From assembly GCA_928212115.1 (NCBI GenBank), contig CAKMRJ010005745.1, forward strand, positions 103,759,392 to 103,823,391: a DNA stretch of 64,000 nt, written 5' to 3'. Numbering within the stretch: the stretch's first letter is position 1; every line of letters starts with the position of its first letter. Shown one piece after another: positions 34,768 to 46,250 of this stretch. Under the pieces are notes generated by a model that searched no databases, had not been told where the DNA came from, and was given only the letters and a program-made list of their open reading frames with translations. The position numbers and the translations under genes are program-made. The DNA comes from Lactuca virosa (Eukaryota; Streptophyta; Magnoliopsida; Asterales; Asteraceae).

Positions 34768-37700
34768 TGTCACACCCCGCTAAAGCGGAAACACGAGGCG
34801 TGGCAGTATAAAGGGTTTCATAGCAAAAGTTAAAAGACAACACCAACCATAGTATTAAAAATCATTACAATTTTACAATGGGTTTGAACAACTTTTAAAA
34901 GAAATTACAATGTAAATTGAAATACAACACATGCGAATGCTCCTAAAAGTGAAGTGTCCCTAAGTGCCACTTACTCGATGATTCCTGAAAAAGCATGTAA
35001 AACGAGCGTCAACTATAAAAATAGTTGGTGAGTACTCACAGATAAACAAAATAATATTGGTTCCATGAATTGAAATCAAAGTTTTGATAAAAGTTTCCAA
35101 TAATAAAAGTATATTGTTAAAATGAGTAAATAAGTTTGTAAAAACAAAGTTCTTTGCCATCATGAGAGATAAAGTATGTTGCCCAAATAAGATGCAACAT
35201 TCATATTCTCATGGAAGATAAAGTTCGTTACTCAAACGAGTAAACAAGTTTCATTTTCTAAAATGAGCAATCAATTTCGTTGCTACAAGGAGCAAACAAT
35301 TTCATTGCTAAAACATGTATATAAGTTTTCAGTAATAAAAGTTCGTTGTTGTAATGAGAAACAAAGTTCATTGCTATAATTAATAACAAGTTTATTGCTA
35401 TAACGAGAAACGAGTTTGTATGTGTATGAGCAAACAATGAGTCTCAACCAAACCTATGACTGAAGCCCTATCAAGATCTATGCTTATCGTTCCATAGATG
35501 AATATGGTATCATGCACTCCAGCAATAGGGCGAGTGAAGAGTTGTCAATTCCTAATAGCGCTATCCATAATGACCATTGGCTCAAAGAGTTAATGGTTAG
35601 AGATAAGGGAAGGGCCTTAGTACGATAAGTTCTCATGTTCCGTGTTGCATAGACATACATAGAGATACATAGCAATAAAATAGCAATCATGTTTGATACA
35701 AATCAATTTAAATACAACATTCAAATAATAGTTTTTCGGAACATGCTTTTCCACCCCAAAACATAAAAACCGAAAATAGGGGAGTGCGTGAATACTCACA
35801 ATGCATTGAGATGATGCAAATGATGCCTTGATCTACGCTCTACTCGTACCATTATCGTTTTCCTACAACGATGTTACACACTAATGAGTCTCTAATTGAA
35901 ATCTAATACTAGTATACTTACTACTACAATAGAATTATGCCAATATTGTGTCAAAATTTAATATTGATAAGTTACAAATATTTTTCTGTGGAAATTAAGT
36001 TTCAAAGAATCAATTGTTATATAACAATTTAAGTGGAAAATTTCCATTATTGAAATGTTAATATTTAACATTTTAGAGGTGTTCCAATGATTAAATATTC
36101 AAAACGAAATCAATTTAGTTCTAAACTTTCCCAAACTTTGTATTTCATTTTTAATTGAAGTCAAACACCTTAAGATAAATTTTCTTGAATTTTTGATTTG
36201 TCTAACTATTTTTCACCATTTAATTCCATGAATAATCATAAAATCATGGAAAAATAGTAAATTATCATGAAAAATTCTTGTAATTTTTGTGTAACTATTT
36301 TACAGTGTACATAATCTAGGAAAAATATTAATATGTGTTTTCAAAAAGTTTAACACAATTTTTTCTGATTTTTGTACATTTAAGTGTATTAAATCTTGGG
36401 AAAATAGAAGAAAACTAGCATACATAAGATAAAAATCATCAAAATTTTATGTATCATCCTAACTTATTATAAGAGTTTCTGGTAAATTTTCATGAATTTT
36501 GGATGAGTAAACTATTTTCCTGTTTTTAGTCCATTATAAACACAAAATTCAAGAAAAATAGATATACATTTTCAAAAATTCCCAAAATATTTTTCGGAGT
36601 CTTAAATATAAGGTACAAGCTGCGAAAAATAAGAAATAATATTTTCACATTCCCTAAAGTGGTTTTATGATTTATTAGAGCTAAATAAAAAGAAAATTAA
36701 AAACCATACTAAACAGTAACAAAAATCGATGAAACTTCATGAGAGATGTTTATTAACTTAAAGGGTCATCCACAAATATTTCCAGAATTTATTTACAAGT
36801 TTAAGTATTTTATATGCTTTAACACTCTATTTTATTATTATTTTCATGTAAAAATAAAGAAAATATATTGAGCTGAAAATTTCCAGAATGCAACTTCAAA
36901 CAATTTAATAACAATGAAAAATTGTTTTCTTATTTTTGATGTCGAAAAACATGCCTAAAGGCTCAAACAATTATAGAGAAAACTTGATTCTTGTGATTTT
37001 GGTAAAAATTATTGATATTACTTTGAGAATTTTTGCAACATGTTCCAAAGGCTTTTGAATCAAGATATTTTTATACCTCTTAATACATGATGTTAAGTGC
37101 TCAAGTTCATTTTTCCTTGATTTTTAGTGATGAATAAGATCTTTGAACATGCAATACAAAACTAGTATTCACAAAAAGGTGCTGATTGAGCAACAGTTTT
37201 GTAAAAATTGCTAAAAATCGAAATATTTGAATTTTCCAGTGAGGTCAGATGGGTTTGAAAGCTAACTCAAAATATTATATTTCAGAAAACGAATCCCGAA
37301 TTTTGGTTAAGAAATGAGTGAGATATGACAGTTTAAAGTCAGGTAAAGAAATCTGGCAGATTGCATGCATGGTGATTAGTTAGAAAAATGAGTTTTCATC
37401 ATTTCTTTGAGTAAATCTTTTGAAATATTTTAAAAGATATCATGATAAACTTATATTCTAGTCATGTTTCCAGAGATCAAAAGATTAAAACTTATCAAAA
37501 TGTATACATTCATTTATGAACAAAATTTTGTTTCTCAAAAACTCTTAACTTGAGTTTGATGTTTTAATCCTTAAAATCGATTTTTGCACTAAGATCATGA
37601 ACATGCAACCTTGTTTATCATACATGCATGGTGTTAAAACACATCCATCATGTTCTAAAAACCATTTTAACAAAAAAAAACAAGTTTGAAGAAGATGAAG

Positions 37701-38799
37701 AAGAGAAAGAAAGTGTAAGAAAAAGAGCAAAACTTGAAGGAAAAGTGAAGTAGAATTCGATTTTACCTTCAAGAATACCACAAGATGATGAAAATTTCGA
37801 GTTTGAGGAGTGTTCTTGGGTTTGTTTTCTGGAAAATTTCATGGTTCTTAGAGGGAGGAAGAGAGAATGGAGTGGTGTTTGGAGAGAAAAATTAGAGAGA
37901 AGGTAGAGAGAGTTTTCTAGAGAGAGAAAGAAGAGAGATGTGTGTGTGTTGGAGAATGAGAGTGTGAGAGAGAGATATGGGGAGAGAGGGATCCGAATTT
38001 TTTAGTATACTACCCCTTTCTCGTTCATTTTCTTTTATAAAATTTAAGTTCTTTTATAAAATATCTCAATTTTTATATAAAATGTGCACTAAAATCAAGT
38101 TTTTATTCATAAAACCTTGATTTTTGATTTATAAATTAAGGGTAAATGTTAATGAGTTAAATTTTATTTTCCTTGATTATATTTCCCTGAATTAATTGTT
38201 TTAGGATAATATTATGAGTTTCATAACTATTTTTATAGAATTCTTGATGTCAAATTTTATAAAATTTAGGTTTTAGGGTTTTTAGGGTTTTGAGAATTAA
38301 TAAATCTTTAGATATCAAAATCAATAGAATCTTTGAGACTTCAATTTATCTTATGGTATTATAACTCTTTTATAGTTATAAATAATATTTGTAACTTATT
38401 TTATCGGTTTATTGGCATTCTATGTAGTGGTTTCGAGATTCAAACGAAATTGAGGAATCAAGTATACTAGTCATAGTTTTCAACTTTGACTTAAGTTTCT
38501 ATGAGGCTCCAACCTAATTTCTACTGCTAGGTCAAGTGCATAATGTGTGTATATGATTCATGAAAAGGTGTTTGAGTCAAAGAGTGACCCAAATATGGAT
38601 AGTCACTACAGTTAAGTAGTAGCAGAATTCACATATCAATGTGAAATCTAAGTACACTATCATCCGATCCTACTTGTTTCCATGTTTCTAGTAGGTTATA
38701 ACTTAGCTTCTAGTTACTAAGTCTATTATGTGTCGTGCCTATATGTGCAACTAAGTTTATTCAAATCTAGAACCGACTCGAATTTTGACGGTTGTCACA
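34768..38799 (-). repeat. 5' LTR of element D (4032 bp), with promoter-like region
   Basis: This is the partner of 27105-31138. On the - strand, TATA-like elements (38071-38082, 38053-38060) are followed by a CT-rich leader (GA-rich on + at 37855-37995). An ATG at 37842 then opens a short frame, MKFSRKQTQEHSSNSK, and about 75 nt later there is a good donor, GAAG/GTAAAA, at 37766. This looks like a promoter, leader and first exon within the LTR. Confidence 0.85.
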
Positions 38800-38804
38800 A
38801 AGGG

Positions 38805-39871
38805 TTTTGTCCCTTTCTGTTGAGGGTGAAAAGGACCCAGTCGAGTGTGGAAAGGTTTTAACAGGGTCCCAGGGGGTGACCCAATGTTCTGGACTAAGCC
38901 ATTGTTCTGGAAGTTCATGGGACTCGGCGAGTGCATGAACAGACTGGGCGAGTCCAAGGTAATCTCCTTAGAACTCGGCGGGTTGTTCATCAACTCGGCG
39001 AGTTGAGGACAGATCTTGTTCATCGGATGAAGGTGAACTCGACGAGTTGTTTATCAACTCGGCGATTCGGATGAGTTTTGATGTGGCGTTCGAATGAGAG
39101 AAGAACTCGTCGAGTTGACGGACCAACTCGACGAGTAGGGTCGCGGATGAGGACGAGGTTTCCCGCACAGATTATCAGCAGCTACTTGTACGAGGTGAGT
39201 TACCTTCCAGTAGGGGTGGGTCTAAGGCCACAATGTCGGCCCACCAATGAGGAGTATTTAGAAGATGATTGTCTTTGTGATAATTATCTTGGTCTGGTTA
39301 TGTGTTTGGTTATGAGTTATATCTGTATGATATGTTACGTGCATGATAGGGATAGTTTCCCTAATAGTGGTCCTTAGGACCGAGGGGTAGGTCAGTACCC
39401 GGATATGCCTAACTGTATGCTTATATCTTGTTATTGTATGCTAGTGGTAGGGGGTGGAATAGTCCCCAGTTACCGGTTGAAAGATACCGATGATGATTAC
39501 CGGTTGAAAGATACAGATGACGATTGCCGGTTGAAAGATACCGATGATGATTACCGGTTGAAAGATACCGATGGTATTGGATGGTATGTGGTATGATGGG
39601 GGAACTCACTAAGCTTTGTTCTTACGGTTTCAGTTTTTGGTTTCAGGTACCTCTTCGTCTAAGGGGAAGGAGCCGGTGGCGTAGCATGGCATCACACACA
39701 CCTATGATTTTCCGCACGGAGTTTTATGGGATTGTACTCTGATATGATATTGGTTTATGTTGTGGGTTTCAAACATGATACTTGGCTTTTGAGATGACGT
39801 GTTTATACAATATTTTCTAGTGAATGTTTTATGAGTTAATTAATTAAAAAATGAAATTTTGGGACGTTACA
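38805..39871 (+). repeat. 3' LTR of element B, segment 3 (LTR end)
   Basis: This continues B's LTR after D. Palindrome pairs lie at 38922/38943, 38973/38993, 39037/39057 and 39105/39126. From 39158 it matches the 5' LTR, including the 27-bp array at 39472-39579. It ends GGGACGTTACA at 39871. Compared with the 5' LTR, about 150 bp just before GTTTCCCGCACAG is missing here. The next bases, AAGCC, are the presumed right target duplication. The left copy is out of the window. Confidence 0.85.
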
Positions 39872-40965
39872 AAGCCCCACGGGCATGGTATTATCGGTTT
39901 GCCACATACATTCAAATATGTGGTTTCAAAAGCACTGACAGTGACACTTCTCTATTTGTTTTCCAACACGGTGCAACAATGGCGTATCTCCTTATTTATG
40001 TCGATGACATCATCTTGAATGCATTCAACACCACTACTCTTCGGTACTTCATTGATCTTTTATCCAAAGAGTTCGCAATGTCCGATCTTGGCCCTCTCCA
40101 CCATTTCCTCGGCATTCAAGTTCAACACAAAAATGGAGGATTATTTCTTTCACAGGAACAATATGTTAATGACATTCTTCATAGGGCCAACATGCAAAAT
40201 TGCAAACCATGCACTACACCCGCCGACACCAACTCAAAGCTTAGTGCCACCATCGGCAACCCAATGCATGATGTATCTCTATACTGTAGCCTCGCCGGAG
40301 CCCTCCAATATTTAACTTTTACCCGCCCGGACATTGCCTACGCCATTCACCAAGTTTGTCTCTTTATACATGCACCAAGAGAACCACACTACAATTTCTT
40401 AAAACACATTCTGAGATATCTAAAAGGCACCACCAATCATAGCCTCCACATCAATCCCTCCAAGTCTACTAAACTTACCGCTTACTCTGATGCCGACTGG
40501 GGGGGTTGTCCCGACTCACGCCGCTCCACGTCCGGCTATTGTGTATTCCTTGGCAACAACCTTGTCTCATGGTCATCCAAAAGACAACCCACTATCTCCC
40601 GATCAAGTGCCGAAGCTGAATACAAAGGTGTCACAAATACAGCAGATGAAACGACATGGATTCGCAACCTTCTTCTTGAACTCCATCTCCCGTTGCGCCA
40701 GGCCACAATCATCTACCGTGATAACATTTCAGCGGTCTACCTTACACAAAACCCGATTCAACATCAGCGCACGAAACATGTTGAAATTGATATCCACTTT
40801 GTTCGAGAAAAAGTGCGTATGGGTTTCGTATGTGTCCTTCACATCCCAACAGATTACCAATATGCATACATTTTCACAAAGGGATTGCCACGTCAACTCT
40901 TCACCCGTTTCCGATCCAGTCTCTCTATTCGACCATCTACAGATTCGACTGCGGGGGAGTATTAG
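39872..40965 (+). pseudogene. Element E: Ty1/copia reverse transcriptase and RNase H, 5' truncated by B
   Basis: This is the C-terminal part of a copia pol. The frame enters directly from the B junction (KAPRAWYYRF). The first half of the reverse transcriptase should therefore lie on the other side of B, left of the window. Reverse transcriptase keeps the catalytic LLIYVDDIIL and FAMSDLGPLHHFLGIQV. RNase H has AYSDADWGGCPDSRRSTSG, SRSSAEAEYKG and KHVEIDIHFVREKV. The stop is at 40963-40965. No frameshift is visible in the part present. The wording fits small Ale-type copia elements. Element E is broken as a whole by B. Confidence 0.88.
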
Positions 40966-41145
40966 CGAGAACTATTTCAGCCATAAAATTCGCATAATTA
41001 TGTTGTATATTTTGTATTTACTGTACAATATATGTTCCTTATATAGCTCTTTAGGTGATTAGACTTTCCTCAATTACCCCCTTGTAATCCTGTATATATT
41101 CTGCTCATATCAATGAAAGAGGCATCGAATCACAAACACTTACAA
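40945..41145 (+). repeat. Polypurine tract and 3' LTR of element E (approximate)
   Basis: GCGGGGGAGTAT just before and across the pol stop is a good polypurine tract. The LTR would start near 40956-40960 and end near 41145 (CACTTACA), about 190 bp, typical of small copia elements. The LTR ends are not firmly fixed because the 5' LTR is missing and the LTR end is duplicated (41101-41330). Confidence 0.5.
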
Positions 41146-41330
41146 TGATATCAATTGGGTCCAAGAATTTAATGACCATGAAAAGAACTTATATCACTTA
41201 AATTCATTAAATCGTCTGCTCATATCAATGAAAGAGGCATCGAATCACAAACACTTACAATGATATCATTTGCGTCCAAGAATTTAATGACCATGAAAAG
41301 AACTTATATCACTTAAATTCATTAAATCAT
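41101..41330 (+). repeat. 115-bp tandem duplication across the end of element E and its flank
   Basis: Copies 41101-41215 and 41216-41330 differ at only a few bases. Each contains the last part of E's LTR (CTGCTCATATCAATGAAAG...) and the first part of the flanking DNA. That flank is also present once at about 55345-55410. Confidence 0.9.
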
Positions 41331-41692
41331 AAACTTGTTAGAAACAAGCCAAGTTGGTCAATTTCAGCTTTGATCCATGGTCTCCTACATTGTTAAAAAT
41401 AACAATTTTTTGAAAAAGTGTTACACTAGTAGTGACTCTAAAACAAGAGGGTAATAAACTTGCAATTTATATATTTTGAAAAACAACTGAATGAATTCTT
41501 TTTATTAATCAGTCTATACTAAAATGTTTAACATCTTTATTAACTACAAAATCAATGAATGGACGACCACAGTTTCTAGACCTCCCTAGCATTGGTACTA
41601 TGTTAAACAAATTAAGTTTTTCTTTTCACACACAAAAAAATAAAAATATATAAATGAATGAATAGTTCAGAAACATGCAACCATAATGTAAT
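41250..41692. repeat. Duplicated flank block 1, left copy
   Basis: This matches about 55348-55780 at high identity (for example AAACAAGCCAAGTTGGTC and GAATGGACGACCACAGTTTC in both). In the right copy the block is upstream of the RLP pseudogene. No gene was seen in it. Confidence 0.88.
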
Positions 41693-41876
41693 TGTTGTGT
41701 AATACGAATAAAATAAATAGAATAGAGACACAGGAATTTACGTGGAAACCCAAATCGGGAAAAAACCACGGGCGGAGAAAGCCGAGAAACAATTCACTAT
41801 AATTTGCAGTGTTTACAGGGATTATGAAAGAGATTACAAATAAAGTGAGAGGGCTAAAATATATGGTGGTGTATCA

Positions 41877-41927
<51 letters not shown>

Positions 41928-42235
41928 ATGTTTTACTATATATATATATTTTGATTGTTGGGTTATATGTGGGTTAAATCTCTCTGGCTATTTATAGCCA
42001 AAGAGGAGAATACAAATCTAATATGAAAACAAAAATGTCGTCCAAGACAAAATTGTTGCGCCTACAATCTTCAAATTCATATTGCATATTACTATACACA
42101 TATAATAATGTCTGCGCCTCCATTCCGTCCAATTTCATTTTCAATTTCATATTAGATTACTATTCATAGTCAAACTATGAATAGTAAATGATAAGTTACG
42201 GAAATAACCCCACCACCTCCATTTCTCAAACTGAA
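41693..42235 (-). repeat. Solo LTR of the F copia family, inverted
   Basis: Its reverse complement follows the LTR of element F: hairpin CTATTCATAG...CTATGAATAG (42157-42187), TATA region GGCTATAAATAGCC (about 41986-41999), TA array, and the stretch around GTAAACACTGCAAATTATAG. The end next to 41693 is sharp (TGTTG, reverse of ...CAACA). The other end is diverged and has no clear target duplication, so it is partly degraded. No internal region is present. Confidence 0.8.
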
Positions 42236-42631
42236 TGTGTGTGTTTAACGATGTTTATGTGTGTGTTTAACTGTATGTGTGTGTTGATTTCGTAGAGCTG
42301 GGTATGGATCTAACCTATGCCGAGTCCTTTGATTTCAAAGAGACTGTGAAGCTAGGGTAAATACTTCAATTTGTAAGCAAATACACTCTCTTCTTTCTTC
42401 CTTTTGTTATTGAGAAGGAGAAAAACAAGTAGCTTAATCATAACATGTCTTTTTCAAAGCCTTTGACATGTATGGATCTTGAAATTATTTGTGAAGGTAG
42501 CTTTTCAAATATCAGACTAAACAAAAATTCACCTCACAAGGTGATCTATATCATGAAGGAGACTACTTTGAGGTAACATACCCTTTTATCTTCACCATTT
42601 ACTAAAGTTATTAGAGATTGTAAGCAAATAC
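42236..42631 (+). other. Unassigned stretch with exon-like islands
   Basis: Two short stretches, 42296-42356 and 42460-42572, have AG before and GT after them and are less AT-rich than their surroundings. The frames do not join cleanly, and I recognise no protein. They may be relics of a gene. Otherwise this is ordinary AT-rich sequence with a short TGTGTGTTTAA repetition at the left. Confidence 0.25.
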
Positions 42632-42895
42632 TAGTATAAAACACTTATTCGTGGAACAAAATCTATGTATATCTATTTTCTATATTCATTTTGATTAAAA
42701 AAACATTTTTATCCATTCAAACGAATTAAATCATTAATTGCTAAGATGTCCATCAGTTTTTTTTTGGTATTGCTTTAGATTTTATTTAAATATTTGGGGT
42801 TTGTTTCTTGATTATCTGATTTAGTGGTTTATATGTATACGACATTTCTTGAAGTAATGTTTTTTTATTGTTTATGTAATTGAGTAAATATGAAA
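42632..42895. repeat. Duplicated flank block 2, left copy
   Basis: This matches about 56588-56860 (shared CCATTCAAACGAATTAAATC and TATGTATACGACATTTCTTG). No gene was seen. Confidence 0.88.
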
Positions 42896-42904
42896 TAACG
42901 ACTC

Positions 42905-43040
42905 TTGTCATAATTTTATTGGGTATTAACATTTATAGGCATAGAAAGTAAGAAACAATTTAATTTCTCTTTTCGAGAAATTAAATTACCTCATACCTTT
43001 TATTCTTACAATTGTTCCTACCCATTAAAATTATGACAAA
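42905..43040. mobile_element. Small foldback MITE-like element
   Basis: The ends TTGTCATAATTTTATTGGGTA and TACCCATTAAAATTATGACAA are inverted. A second inverted pair near the centre (TTTAATTTCTC/GAGAAATTAAA) makes the 136 bp a near-complete foldback. It sits exactly where the left and right duplicated copies stop matching. Confidence 0.6.
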
Positions 43041-44440
<1,400 letters not shown>

Positions 44441-44850
44441 ATCTTCCTTCTTTTTTTCTTTCCTTACCTTTTTCCGACTCCTATCATACGGTTTCAAAGG
44501 TGGCAAAGTGAAAAGAAATTTAAGTTGGCAAGCTTTTTGATGACTTGGGTTGTGGTAAACACGACACCACACCCCATAGTCTTATTGGACGCGATAAGAG
44601 TGAAAAAAAAGTCATTGATTTCATATATAATTATAAATAATAAATAACAACGATGTCATCAGGTTTTTTGGACCTGTCCAGCCGTTTGAACCATTAACCG
44701 GTAAGACAACCGGTCCGGTTTTCAAAACATTGGGTATGATGGATTAAATTGTAAAATTAAAAATTTTGTGATTATTGTTTTCGTGATTATTTTGTAAATT
44801 ATATCATATATGTATTTGTTACATGGAATTTGGATATATTTTTAATAAAA
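44441..44850. other. Intergenic AT-rich DNA
   Basis: Nothing recognised: no frame, repeat or transposon end. Confidence 0.5.
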
Positions 44851-44853
44851 ATT

Positions 44854-46250
44854 ACTACACAAGTCATTTAATAGTACGAGTGATTTTTATTTTTTGATGT
44901 GGTCCCTTCTAAAAACCGCATTATTAAATACTTACAGCATCAAAAAATCTAAGAATCGCACCATAAAATAGTTTTTGTTAGTGCGGTTTCCCAAAATCGA
45001 ACCATTAAAGCATTTTTTGATGCAGTTTCCCAAAACCGCACCAAAAATCATGTGAAAACCGCCCCAAAAAACAATTACAACCGCACTAAAAAACATTGAA
45101 CCGCACCAAAAAACAATTCGCACTAAAAAATATTGAACCGCAGCATTAATCTTTCCTCTAAAATTTCATTCGAATTTTTCATTTCGCACTAGATCCCTCC
45201 AAATTTTCATGTTTTTCAAAATTTTTATTCAATCTTCCCTCTTTTATATAACGTTGGAGATGCAACCTCTTCCTATAATTATATATTTATCGATTCCATG
45301 CTTGAAAACGCATGTGAGGTATGTCAATTATTTATCTTCTTTTCGTTAATGGCATTTGTGGCTATATTTTTCTCTTATTAATTGTAAATGGATGTCCTAT
45401 TTATGTTTTAATGATGTTTTCTTGTTTTGAATATCTACAGATGTCTCTTTTCCGTGATATATCTCAAAAACTGGATCCAAAGACTTATGATGTTTGCTTC
45501 GGTGACATTCAATAAATGGGTATGAACCTAGCTTTTGTAGAGTGAGTTTTAAGATGTTGAAAAAGAAAATGAAAACAACATCGATGAAATGTGATTTCCC
45601 AAGAAAAGATTTTTAATTGGTAGAGAAAAAGAAATTGTAGAGATTGAAACCATCTTTTTTGGAGAAAAGGAAATTACGATTGAACATTTGATTTAAAAAC
45701 ACTCACCAAACATACCTAAATACAAGAAATGAAGCTTCATAAGTAATGTGGTGTGCCTCAATGGCGAACATGGTGTGGTTTTAGCTAGCTATTTTTTGAG
45801 GTGGCTTTTGATTATTTATTGGTGCGATTTTGGCTATTTTTTGAGGCGGTTTTGGCAAGATTTTTAGTGCGACTTTTGCTATTTTTTGAGGCGGTTTTGG
45901 CTATTTTTTGGTGCGATTTTTGCTATTTTTTGAGGCGGTTTTGGCTATTTTTTGGTGCGATTTTGGCTATTTTTTTAGGCGGTTTTGGCTATTTTTTGGT
46001 GTATTTTTGTTATTTTTTGAGGCGGTTTTGGCAATTTTTTGGTGTGATTTTGGCTATTTTTTTAGGCGGTTTTGGCTATTTTTTTGGTGCGATTTTGGCT
46101 ATTTGTTGGTGCGGTTTTGGCTATTTTTTGGTGCGATTTTTGAACCACACCAATAAGGGTATTTTTTTGATGCGATATCTTTTGGTCCGGTTCAATACCT
46201 GTATCAATTAATCATTTTAACCGCATTAACAAATGCTTTCTGTACTAGTG
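44854..46250. mobile_element. Non-autonomous CACTA (En/Spm) transposon
   Basis: The right end reads CACTAGTACAGAAAGC on the - strand. The left end starts ACTACACAAG, having lost the first C. A 3-bp duplication, ATT (44851-44853 and 46251-46253), fits CACTA elements. Both subterminal regions carry many copies of a CCGCACCAAAAAA-type word in opposite orientations (44920-45145 and 45800-46160), as expected for transposase-binding arrays. No transposase was recognised inside. Confidence 0.75.
45282..45515 (+). other. Possible spliced gene fragment inside the CACTA element
   Basis: A GT...AG interval at 45317-45440 separates a short stretch from a frame ending MSLFRDISQKLDPKTYDVCF and a stop at 45513-45515. 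The donor (GAG/GTATGT) and acceptor (CTACAG/ATG) are good matches. I do not recognise the protein. It may be a transposase remnant or captured sequence. Confidence 0.25.

Larger units (their letters stand above)
27105..38799 (-). mobile_element. Element D: LARD-like non-autonomous LTR retrotransposon
   Basis: It has two LTRs of about 4.03 kb, a 3.6-kb internal region and a perfect target duplication AAGGG (27100-27104, 38800-38804). Termini are TGTGACA...TGTCACA, a perfect 7-bp inverted repeat. The - strand orientation follows from the PBS at 34750-34762 and the polypurine tract at 31139-31150. No gag or pol motif is present in any frame. Long LTRs plus a non-coding interior is the definition of a LARD. 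The sequence before the polypurine tract (TTTCGGGGCGAAATTC) resembles chromovirus 3' ends, so a chromovirus is the probable helper. Confidence 0.9.

Noticed and set aside
35617..35799. A 60-codon frame identical in both LTRs of element D
   Set aside because: Identity follows from the LTRs being young copies of each other. No motif, promoter context or homologue is recognisable.
39105..39377. A 99-codon frame starting in B's 3' LTR
   Set aside because: It begins inside the palindrome pairs and overlaps non-coding LTR sequence. The corresponding 5' LTR region carries only a shorter piece with no recognisable domain.
41870..41925. Second complete copia element at the left solo LTR
   Set aside because: No PBS, gag, pol or second LTR flanks it. 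Sequence goes directly into block 1 on one side and unrelated DNA on the other.
45801..46211. A 136-codon frame, and overlapping ones, rich in Phe, Gly and Leu
   Set aside because: It is the translation of the CACTA subterminal repeats. Regular low-complexity wording and several overlapping open frames show it is not a gene.
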